DNA from: Mesorhizobium sp.
GTDB lineage: Bacteria > Pseudomonadota > Alphaproteobacteria > Rhizobiales > Rhizobiaceae
Direction: 5' to 3'
DNA length: 64,000 nucleotides
NCBI GenBank assembly: GCA_004017535.1
Contig: SAJS01000018.1
Span: forward strand, 1-64,000
Shown here piece after piece: positions 51,112-60,000 of this stretch; position 1 is the first letter of the stretch; the number at the start of each line of letters is the position of its first letter. Made by a program: the position numbers and the translations under genes. A model generated the notes under the pieces. That model was not told the origin of the DNA, made no database searches, and was given only the letters and a program-made list of their open reading frames with translations.

Positions 51112-52995
51112 ATGAAAATCCTCGGAAACAAAAAAGCCGTCCTGCCGATCGCGATCGCGGCAACGATAGCTCTTGGGCAGCAGCCGGCCAGCGCGCAGGG
51201 GCTGTTCGACATGCTGTTCGGCGGCGGCATCCGGCACAACCCGCAAGGCGAATTTCCGCCGCCGCCGAAGCCACGCAAGATACGGCCAGGTCCGGACGGC
51301 GAGGGTGGCGGCGGCGCCCGAATCAGCAGCCCGACCTACAACACTTACAGGGCCGACAAGCTCGTGCGCGTCGACTTCAAGGCGCTGGTGCCTGCGACGC
51401 CGCCCGCAACGGCGCAGGATGCCGCCTTCGTGCCGTCAGTGACGAGCACCGCGTTCCGCGATGCCGTTGCCGGCCTGAGCGACTACGAGCTGTTCGCCGA
51501 GCCCGACATCGCCAAGGCGCTGATCGCCTATTACTCGGCCAATCCGGATTTTATCTGGGTGGGCGACAACGCCCCCAACAGCAGGGCGCAGGATGCGGTG
51601 CGCGTGCTGGGCGAGGCGGCGAGCTACGGTCTGACGCCGGCCGACTATTCCGTCGATATTCCGGCGGCCGCGACTTCCGCCGCGCCGGAAGAGCGGACCA
51701 GGGAACTGGTTCGGTTCGAGATGGCGCTGTCGGCGCGCGTGCTGCGCTACGCCCATGATGCCCAGAGCGGCCGTGTCGATCCCAACCGGATGACCGGCTA
51801 CTATGATTTCCCCGCCAAGCCGTTCGATCTGGAAGGCGCGCTGAAGACACTGGCGCATACCCAGGAGGTCCGCACCTATCTGGAGTCGCGGCATCCGCAA
51901 AATCCGGAATACCAGGCGCTGCGCGTCGAACTGGAAGCGCTCGAGGCCAGCGAGGAAAACGAGATCGTCGTTGATCCCAAGCTGTTGCTCAAGCCGGGTG
52001 AGAGCAGCCCGGAACTGCCCAAGTTGCTGACGCTGATTGTCCGCAATCTCGATGACGAAATGGGCGGTAATTACGGCGAGGTTCTTGCAAGGCTTGGCAA
52101 GAGCGAAGTCTACGAACCCGAGCTGGTGCCGGTGATCAAGGCGGTGCAGCAGCGGGAAGGCATGAAGGGCGATGGCGTCATCGGGCCGCGGACGGTGGCT
52201 TCGCTTGCCGGCGCTTCGAAGGCCGACAGGATCGAGAAGGTCAAGGTGGCGCTTGAGGAGCTGCGCTGGCTGCCGTCCGATCTCGGCAGTCCGCGCGTCT
52301 TCATCAACCAGCCCGCCTTCACCGCCAGCTATATCGACAGTGGCGAGGAGAAGCTGAAGACCCGCGTCGTCATCGGCCGGGTTACCAACCAGACCGCCTT
52401 CTTCTACGACCAGATCAAGCAGGTCGACTTCCATCCCTATTGGGGCGTGCCGCAGTCGATCATCGTCAACGAGATGCTGCCGAGACTGCGCAGCGATCCC
52501 GGCTATCTCGATCGCGCCGGCTATGAGGTGACGGATTCGCGCGGCAGGCAGATCCCGTCGTCAGAGGTGGACTGGGGCGCCTATGGCTCTAAGATCCCAT
52601 TCAGCGTGCGTCAGCAGCCGAGCGAGGCCAATGCGCTGGGCGAATTGAAGATACTCTTCCCCAACAAGCACGCCATCTACATGCATGACACGCCGCAGAA
52701 GTCTTTCTTCGCGCGCGACATGCGGGCGCTCAGCCATGGCTGCGTCCGGCTGCAGGATCCGCGCGGCATGGCCGCCGCAGTGCTTGGAACCTCTGTCGAC
52801 GACATTGCCGAGAAGCTGAAGCACGGCCATTCGACCGAGAATGTCACGCGCGTCATTCCGGTCTATGTCGCCTATTTCACCGCCTGGCCCGATATGTCCG
52901 GCAAGGTCGAGTATTTCGACGACGTCTATGACCGCGATTCCAAGCTGATGCAGGCGCTGGACGCGACTGAAGCGGTGCGCACGCCGTCAAGCTGA
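51112..52995 (+). CDS. L,D-transpeptidase (YcbB-like)
   Basis: 627 residues with a signal peptide (AVLPIAIAATIALGQQPASA). A proline-rich linker follows, then an alpha-helical scaffold domain (residues about 100-300), a peptidoglycan-binding unit (AVQQREGMKGDGVIGPRTVA, near 345) and a YkuD catalytic domain. The active site is ALSHGCVRLQDP with His542 and Cys544. The order matches YcbB/LdtD-type enzymes that make 3-3 cross-links in peptidoglycan in the periplasm. It is the only cell-wall gene nearby and is expressed alone. Confidence 0.92.
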   Translation: MKILGNKKAVLPIAIAATIALGQQPASAQGLFDMLFGGGIRHNPQGEFPPPPKPRKIRPGPDGEGGGGARISSPTYNTYRADKLVRVDFKALVPATPPATAQDAAFVPSVTSTAFRDAVAGLSDYELFAEPDIAKALIAYYSANPDFIWVGDNAPNSRAQDAVRVLGEAASYGLTPADYSVDIPAAATSAAPEERTRELVRFEMALSARVLRYAHDAQSGRVDPNRMTGYYDFPAKPFDLEGALKTLAHTQEVRTYLESRHPQNPEYQALRVELEALEASEENEIVVDPKLLLKPGESSPELPKLLTLIVRNLDDEMGGNYGEVLARLGKSEVYEPELVPVIKAVQQREGMKGDGVIGPRTVASLAGASKADRIEKVKVALEELRWLPSDLGSPRVFINQPAFTASYIDSGEEKLKTRVVIGRVTNQTAFFYDQIKQVDFHPYWGVPQSIIVNEMLPRLRSDPGYLDRAGYEVTDSRGRQIPSSEVDWGAYGSKIPFSVRQQPSEANALGELKILFPNKHAIYMHDTPQKSFFARDMRALSHGCVRLQDPRGMAAAVLGTSVDDIAEKLKHGHSTENVTRVIPVYVAYFTAWPDMSGKVEYFDDVYDRDSKLMQALDATEAVRTPSS

Positions 52996-53056
52996 GCCTG
53001 TAACTTCAAGCAATTCCGGACGGAAGGCTACGGCGATACCGCCCGGCCTGGCGGCT

Positions 53057-53542
53057 TCACACTTTTCCTGGAATTGCTTTGTTGAGCGGCCGGCGGAAGC
53101 CGGCGTCGCGCCCGGCAATCAGCCAGTAGATCAGGCCGGCCACGAGGCCGGCGCCCGCTATGATGCCCATGTCGGCCCAGCGTTCCGGTTCATCGGCAGC
53201 GTCAGGCCAGATCAGGATAAAGCCGGCCGCCGCGGCGGCGGCGCCGAAGACCATGTGCAGCCAAAAGCTGCGCAGCGAAAAGAACTCCGCGATCAAGGCG
53301 AAGACCAGCGTCTGCATCCCCGTCAGGATGATCGTCAGGAAATAGACGAACATGCCGAGCGGCGGCACGACCAGCACGGCGACGGGGGTGAATTCCATAA
53401 GTCCGAAGTAGCCCGGCGCATTGGGCAGCGAGCTCAATATGGCGTAGATCACCACCACCGCGATCAACCCGGCAAGCACCGCGACCAGATAGCCGACGAG
53501 CACCATGAGGATGCGCTTCAGGACGTGGCCGATCATTGCCAT
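53057..53542 (-). CDS. Multi-pass membrane hypothetical protein
   Basis: 161 residues from ATG 53542, with GGGGG as SD. Four predicted helices: MVLVGYLVAVLAGLIAVVVI, TPVAVLVVPPLGMFVYFLTI, WLHMVFGAAAAAAGFILIWP and MGIIAGAGLVAGLIYWLIAG. It ends with a basic tail. Relatives in rhizobia are uncharacterised. It is convergent with the L,D-transpeptidase gene. Confidence 0.75.
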   Translation of the reverse strand: MAMIGHVLKRILMVLVGYLVAVLAGLIAVVVIYAILSSLPNAPGYFGLMEFTPVAVLVVPPLGMFVYFLTIILTGMQTLVFALIAEFFSLRSFWLHMVFGAAAAAAGFILIWPDAADEPERWADMGIIAGAGLVAGLIYWLIAGRDAGFRRPLNKAIPGKV

Positions 53543-53643
53543 GCACCCCCGTGCCCGCAATCAGTAGGGGGCAGTCAGCCACCAAAGTTGTGACGATGCA
53601 AGGGCGGCCCATCGCGCTAGACTCCATGGCGGCGCCGAGGTCC

Positions 53644-54372
53644 TCAGGCGCCACCGCACATATGCTGCGAGTCCGGCAGGGCCCATGCGCCTTTGGTGGC
53701 GAGGTCGACAGCGTAGTAAACCCTGCCGCGCAGATCGTCTTTCGGACAGTCGCGTGGGATTGCGATCAGGCACATGACGACCGGATCGCCGACCTTGGAA
53801 CTCGCCAGTCCCGGCTCGCGGTCATAGGAGACAGCCGTGCCGCCATTGGTGAACGTCGCCGCGCTGCCGGCATCCGGGCTGGCGGTTTCCAGCGGATCGT
53901 CGCCAAGCCTTCCCGTCAGCGTCTTGATGCGGGTGAAGCCGCAATTTCCGATCGACGCGGGCAGGGGCTGGTCGGTTGGCTTCGACGTCTTTGCCGCGAA
54001 TTCGAGTGCCTTCCTGCCGATCAGCGCGATGTTGTAGTCCTGCACCCATGACGGCGCGCTGCCATATGTCTGCAACGCATTGTTCTGGGCGCTGACGATG
54101 CAGGCAACATCCGTCTTGCAGGCATTCCGGTCAGCGACCAACTCCCTGGCGATCTTGCGCTTGTCGCCGCCGAAAGCAGGTTCAAAACCGCCACAGGCCT
54201 TGGCGACCAAAGCGTCGATGGCTGAAATTTGCGGGTCGGCGCAGATCGCCTTTTCGGTGGGCAACCGCGCCTTTCGGCAATCGAAGGACGGGCCATCCGC
54301 CCGCGCCAAGCCGGACATCTCCACAATCGACGCGGTCACAATCAGGGCGCTCGCCCAGGTATGAAGCCGCAT
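53644..54372 (-). CDS. Secreted protein with LprI/DUF1311-like N-terminal motif
   Basis: 242 residues from ATG with GAGGAG as SD. A signal peptide is followed by SFDCRKARLPTEKAICADPQ and ISAIDALVAKAC, the DUF1311/LprI pattern (F-D-C...E..IC..P.L..LD), known from lysozyme-inhibitor-like lipoproteins. The remaining 150 residues hold six more cysteines (GNCGFTRIKT, VVMCLIAIPRDCPKDD) and are unassigned. It is predicted to be periplasmic. Confidence 0.78.
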   Translation of the reverse strand: MRLHTWASALIVTASIVEMSGLARADGPSFDCRKARLPTEKAICADPQISAIDALVAKACGGFEPAFGGDKRKIARELVADRNACKTDVACIVSAQNNALQTYGSAPSWVQDYNIALIGRKALEFAAKTSKPTDQPLPASIGNCGFTRIKTLTGRLGDDPLETASPDAGSAATFTNGGTAVSYDREPGLASSKVGDPVVMCLIAIPRDCPKDDLRGRVYYAVDLATKGAWALPDSQHMCGGA

Positions 54373-54456
54373 GTTCTCCTCAGGCGCTTGTTTCGACGAT
54401 CGAGTCCTTGCCGGATGCCAAGCCCGCGGAAGGGCAGCGGGGCAAGCGATCGCGGC

Positions 54457-54714
54457 CTATTTGGGCTCGCCGGTCACCGGATCGTAGGTGATTTGGACCT
54501 TGGCCTTGTCTGTCGTGTAGTAGGTGATGGTGTAGCCGTCGCTATCCCAACCGACTTCCTTCACATAGCGGAAGTCGGTGCGGTGCTCGACCTTGGCGAT
54601 GATCTCCGAGAGTTTCTTGGCATTTTGCGGCGGCAGTGGCTTGTCGTCCGCCGCAAGGGCCGATCCGCCGGCAAGGAAGGCCGCGAAACCGGTTGCTAAA
54701 ACAATAGTGCGCAT
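54457..54714 (-). CDS. PepSY-like small periplasmic protein
   Basis: 85 residues from ATG 54714 (the open frame extends 64 codons upstream without coding character). Signal peptide VLATGFAAFLAGGSALA, then AKKLSEIIAKVEHRTDFRYV and DGYTITYYTTDKAKVQITYD, ending PVTGEPK, typical of PepSY-type domains that bind calcium or peptides. It is stand-alone and functionally unknown. Confidence 0.8.
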   Translation of the reverse strand: MRTIVLATGFAAFLAGGSALAADDKPLPPQNAKKLSEIIAKVEHRTDFRYVKEVGWDSDGYTITYYTTDKAKVQITYDPVTGEPK

Positions 54715-55156
54715 AGGAGCCCTCAAATCGCGTATGTGGCCAGGTTTCGTACGGGCCTGGGTGCCGTCAGAAACCAGCACGCGGCCAGGTTGGTTCCGTA
54801 GCGTGGAAATAACGCATTGTGAAGCGTCTGGCTCCACGTGACCGACCTTCGGCTGACAGCAGTCAAACTCGGCATTGTGTGACGACAAATAATCGCTCGA
54901 TTTCAACGCGTGACGGCACGATGCGGATGTAACTTCCGATATAACGAATGACTAACCATGCGCCGGACAGGGCGTTCGCCATATTAGCTGTTCTTGGTAG
55001 AGCTTTCGGCAAGACCCTGATAGAATTCTAGCCATAACAGGGTGGCAACGGCGCGCCGGGCCTGCCGGGATATCCATCGGCAGACGGCGACGCGTTTCTT
55101 TTGAGCGCAGGTCGGTCGCCCGTTCTGGACTGGAAGCGGGGACTGGGGGCTCGATC
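54715..55156. other. Divergent intergenic region before the cyclase gene
   Basis: About 440 bases with the promoters of the PepSY-like gene and the adenylate cyclase gene. It is AT-richer around 54880-55010. I see no ORF, RNA gene or clear CRP-type palindrome. Confidence 0.4.
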
Positions 55157-56938
55157 ATGGCTGAACGGAATTACACCCGTCAGCTTGCGACAATCATTTC
55201 GATCGACGCCGTAGGATTCTCGAGGCTGATGGGCATCGACGACGAGCTCGCCGTTGCCGCGTTCGAGGAGAGGCGCGACATCATCGCCGGCAGCTGCGGC
55301 GCATTTGGCGGGCGCACATTCGGCGATGCCGGCGACAGCATCATGGCCGAATTCGGCAATCCGATCGAAGCCTTGCTGGCGGCCTTCGATTTCCAGGCGC
55401 GGATCGCAGCGCTGAATGCCGCGGTTGCCGAGAACATGCGCATGCCGTTTCGCGCCGGAATCAATACCGGCGATGTGATTGTCCGCGAGGGTCGTCTCTA
55501 CGGCGACGACGTGAACATCGCCGCCCGGCTTCAGGAATTCGCGCCCCACGACGGCGTCGCCATCTCGGCGACGACCTGGCATCACGTGAAGGACAAGACA
55601 GCAGCAGTCTTTACCGATCTCGGCGAGTTCAGCCTGAAAAACATTGCCTTGCCGGTGCGGGTCCTGATCGCGGGCCGCGGCGGCAACGGGCCTGCCACGC
55701 CGGCCTCCTTCGCTTCTATCCCGGCCGCGCCCGGCCATTACAAACCCGTCCCCAAGGGGCCACCGGCAATCGCGGTGCTGCCGTTCCAGGGCAATGGGAG
55801 CGAACCGAACGTTGGCTATATGGCCGACGGTATCGCCGAGGACATCATCTACGGTCTTTCCAACACGCGCTGGCTTTCGGTCATCGCCAAGGGATCCAGC
55901 TTCCAGTTTCGCGACGATAGCCTGGGCACAAGGCTCATCGGCAATGCGCTTGGCGCGCGCTACATCGTCAGCGGCACGCTGGCGCGCCACGACAGGCATA
56001 TCCGTCTCAACGCATCGCTCACAGACACTTCGAACGGGCGCCTGGTCTGGTCGCAACGCTTCGACCGCGACCTTGTCGACATCTTCAGCCTGCGCGACCA
56101 GATCGGCAGTGAGATCGTTTCCATCCTCGACAAGGAGGTCGATCGCGCCGAGCAGGCGCGCACCTTCCAGGTGCCGTGGGAGAGCCTCGAAACGTGGCAA
56201 CTGGTCAGGCGCGGCCGCTGGCACATGAACAGGCGCACACGCCGCGACACCGACATCGCGCTCGACTTCTTCGACAGAGCCTATCGGGACGATCCGAACT
56301 CGAGCGCCGTGCTCAACGAGCTGGCCTGGTGGTATTTCTGGCGGGCGTGGCTGCGTTTCGGCGACAGCGACGACCTGGAAAAAGTAGAGGAGCTTGCGCG
56401 CAAGGCGCTGCTGATGGACAGCCTCGACGCGCGCCCGCATGCCTATCTCGGCGCGGCCGACATCATGCGCGGCCTGCCGGCATTGGCGGCCGAGCACCTT
56501 GCCGAGGCGATCCACATCAATCCGAGCTTTGCCTTCGCCCGCTCGGCCATGGGCAGCGCGCGCCTTTTGCTTGGCGACGCGGCCGGCGCGATCCCGTTCT
56601 TCCTCGATACCGAGCGGTTGAGCCCGTTCGACCTCTATCGCTTCCATAATCTGGGCGAACTGGCCGCCGCCTATTGCTTCGTCGAGGACTGGCCGGCCGC
56701 GATCGCCACAGCCGAGCGCTCGCTCAACTTGTCGCCAAGTTACTTCTACGCCAGGTTCCTGAAGATAGGCGCCCTGATCAGAAGCGGCAGGCATGACGAG
56801 GCAGAGCGCGAGCTTGCGATTTTTTTGACCCGGCATCCTGACTTTTCCGAGCAGAGGATACGCTGGATACCGTTCGTTGACCCGGCCAAGAACAATTTCC
56901 TGATCGCTAATTTCGATCGGGCCAAGTCAGCCGCATGA
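55157..56938 (+). CDS. Class III adenylate cyclase with TolB-like and TPR regions
   Basis: 593 residues. The N-terminal cyclase domain (about 1-170) has ATIISIDAVGFSRLMGID with the metal Asp17 and FGDAGDSIMAEF with the second Asp at 60. FRAGINTGDVIVREGRLYGD follows, then DVNIAARLQEFA with the transition-state Asn/Arg. Residues about 195-320 form the TolB-like domain common in rhizobial cyclases (PAIAVLPFQGNGSEPNVGYM, LGARYIVSGTLARHDRHIRL). The last 250 residues are TPR-like helices. It makes cAMP in the cytoplasm, and a Crp-type regulator is encoded 5 kb away. The giant haem protein follows 117 bases downstream. Confidence 0.92.
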   Translation: MAERNYTRQLATIISIDAVGFSRLMGIDDELAVAAFEERRDIIAGSCGAFGGRTFGDAGDSIMAEFGNPIEALLAAFDFQARIAALNAAVAENMRMPFRAGINTGDVIVREGRLYGDDVNIAARLQEFAPHDGVAISATTWHHVKDKTAAVFTDLGEFSLKNIALPVRVLIAGRGGNGPATPASFASIPAAPGHYKPVPKGPPAIAVLPFQGNGSEPNVGYMADGIAEDIIYGLSNTRWLSVIAKGSSFQFRDDSLGTRLIGNALGARYIVSGTLARHDRHIRLNASLTDTSNGRLVWSQRFDRDLVDIFSLRDQIGSEIVSILDKEVDRAEQARTFQVPWESLETWQLVRRGRWHMNRRTRRDTDIALDFFDRAYRDDPNSSAVLNELAWWYFWRAWLRFGDSDDLEKVEELARKALLMDSLDARPHAYLGAADIMRGLPALAAEHLAEAIHINPSFAFARSAMGSARLLLGDAAGAIPFFLDTERLSPFDLYRFHNLGELAAAYCFVEDWPAAIATAERSLNLSPSYFYARFLKIGALIRSGRHDEAERELAIFLTRHPDFSEQRIRWIPFVDPAKNNFLIANFDRAKSAA

Positions 56939-57055
56939 TTGCCGGGCCGACAACAGATGACTGTGAGCGAATTCACATACGCCGGACCGATGCAAACCTA
57001 GGCCAGACTGTGCCGGCACCGCATTGACGTGGACAGCCGGGGGGCTTGAACGCGC

Positions 57056-60000
57056 ATGATCACACTGAAGTACTTCGCCGCTGTCCGGGCCGCCCAGAAG
57101 TGCCAGCGCCCCGTTGCCGAAATGCCGCCGTTCGACATCTATCGGCTGCGTTCCAAGGGCGGCATTGCCTCGCGCATCGCCGGCTTTCTTCTCGGCGATC
57201 CGCGCTGGCTGCTGGCGCTGCTGCGCCGCTTCTGGCCAAATCTCGGCTTTGGCAATTTCCTGCTCGTCACCAAGGGCGCGGATGTGCGCGACATATTGGA
57301 GCGCGGCGACGAGTTCGAGACGCCTTACGGGCCGGAAATGGCCGAGCTGGCGAGGGGCTCGAATTTCATTCTCGGCATGCAGGACGGCGCCGCATACCGG
57401 CAGATGAAATCAGCCGTGTTGAGCGCGTTCCCGCCGGCGGAGGTCGAAGCCACCGTCAGGCCGATCGCCGAGCGCCATTCGCGCGAGATCATGACCCGCG
57501 CCAGCCCCGGCTTCGATTCCATTGCAGGCTTGATGAAGGTTGTGCCGGTGCGCATCTGCCGCGACTATTTCGGCCTTCAGATCGACGATGAGACAGAATT
57601 CGCCGACTGGTCGATCGCGCTCAGCGCGCTGTTCTTTTCCGATCCGACGGCAAATCCCACCACGCGCCAGCTTGCCGTGGTCGGGGGAGATCGCCTGATC
57701 AAAATTATCGACCGCTCGATCGCCGCGGTCCGGGAAAAGGCGGGCAAGGATGACAGGCCGCTGGCCCGCTTGGTCGCGCTGATGGACCAGGGACGCCTGT
57801 CGCTGCCCGACATTCATTCCATCATGCTCGGCATGGTCGCCGGCTTCGTGCCGACCAATGTGCTCGCCGGCAGCAATTGCCTGGATGTGATCCTGTCGCG
57901 AACCGATGCACGGCAGGCCGTGGATGAGGCCCTCGGCGCCGGCGACACCGGCAAGCTCGACCGGGCGATCATGGAAGCCATGCGCTTCAAGCCGATCTGG
58001 ATCGGACCCTGGCGCTACACCAGGCGTGACGCGGTCATCGGCAAGGGCACCCGTCGCGAGCGCCTGGTCAAAGCCGGAACGGTCGTCATGCCGGCGACGC
58101 TTTCGGCGATGTTCGATCCGGAGATCGTGCAGCGGCCGAACCAGTTCGATACGTCGCGCCCGCATCGCGACTACATGGTTTTCGGTTACGGCATCCATTT
58201 GTGCATCGGCGCGGAAATCGCCCGCATTCAGATCGGTGAATGCATCCGCGCCCTGTTCAGCAAGCCGAAGCTGACCCGGGCGCGGGGCAGGGCCGGCAAG
58301 ATGGTCAATGTCGGCGCCTACCCGGCAAGCCTGAAGGTCGATTTCGAGCGCTCGCCGCTTTGCCGCACCGCCGAGCAGTCGATGGTGACCGTGGTCTGCC
58401 CGATCACCCGACCGATCCCGCTCGATACGGTGCGCGACAAGGTCGCGGATCTCGGCAATCCGGCGATCGGCGAAATCAGCGCCGCGCTCGACAAGGTCGG
58501 CACCATCCATTTCACCAGCCTGGCCGTCGCTCCCACCGGCAAAGACGAAAAATCGGGGACCGAGACCGGCGCGCTGGTGTTGGAAATCTCCGGCGACGGC
58601 AGCACCGACGATGTCATTGCCGCCATAGCGCACGCGATCGGTAACCGGCTGCGGCCGATCTTCAGGGATGTCTGCGGCCTCCCGGATGGCGGTTCGCTGG
58701 AAGAGTTCTTGAAGAGGAAGCACATCGAGATATCGCCGTCTTTCGGCAGCGCCGCCGGGCTGGTTTTCTCCGGCACGCCGGGACATTCCGTGCGGCGGAT
58801 CCTGGCCGAGGCCAAGCTCGCTGACAGCGTGCGTGAGATCGTCGAAAAGCCGCGCGCGGGCGCCGGCAATGCGATGGATGTGCTTGCCGAGGCGCGCCAC
58901 CATGTCCGGTGCCTCGGGCAATTCGGCTGGGCATTCGAGCCCGCCGAAAGCCTGCTGGAAAGACCGCCCGGCCACTGGTCGCGGGCGCTGACGACGACGC
59001 TGCTGACGCCGGCGATGTTCGCCACCGTCGCGATCGTCATTCTGGCCTTCTGGCGCATGACTTATGTGCTCGTGTTCGGAAACCCGCATGGGATCACCTT
59101 CACCAACATCGCGATTGCGGGCACCTCGCTTCTGCTTTCAGTCCTCGGTCTGCTGGCCATTCTCGCCCTGTTCGTCGGGCTTTGCTTCCTGGCGTTGCGG
59201 CGGCTGGAGGACAAGGACCAGCCGGCGAGTACCCCTGTCGAGATCGGCGCGCTCGAAAAGATCCTCGCCCATGAGGACCACACCGCGCAGAACAATCTGA
59301 CGGCGATCTCGACGATGAAGGCGGGCATCTTGCGGCGGCTGGCGCTGCGGCTCTCCTTCTATCTGATCTCGATATCGGCGCAGAAGGTGTTCAGGCCAGG
59401 CTTCCTCGCCACCATCAACACCATTCATTTCGCCCGCTGGGTGCTGTTGCCCGGCACCAACAGGCTGATGTTCTTCTCCAATTACGGAGGCAGTTGGGAA
59501 AGCTATCTCGAGGACTTTATCGCCAAGGCCTCGGCCGGCCTGACCGGTGTGTGGAGCAACACCGACGGCTATCCGCGCACGCGCTGGCTGTTCCTGGATG
59601 GCGCGCGCGACGGCGATCGCTTCAAGCGCTGGGCGCGGCGCCAGCAGGTGCCGACGCTGTTCTGGTACACCGCCTATCCGCACCTCAACACCACGCGTAT
59701 CCGCATCAACTCCAGGATCAGGCGCGGCATCGCCTCGGCTACCGGCAATGAGGCGCGCGACTGGCTGAGCCTTTTCGGTTCGCTGGCGCGTCCGCAAGCG
59801 CGGCCGGCGGATGCGGGGAGCCTGCCGGAGCCCCCGTCCTCGCCCCTCGAAGAGCTGGAATCCGGCGAAATCCAGTCGATCTTCTTCGGGCCGTTCGGCG
59901 CGCTGGGCGACGCGCATATGCTTGGGATCAAGGTGCCGGACGGTCTGCCGGCGGCGAAGCGCAAGGCGTGGCTCGATTTCGTCATCGGCAAAACCAGCTT

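Noticed and set aside
55028-56836. Open frame of 602 codons antisense to the adenylate cyclase gene
   Set aside because: It mirrors the codon pattern of the cyclase gene and has no domain or SD of its own.
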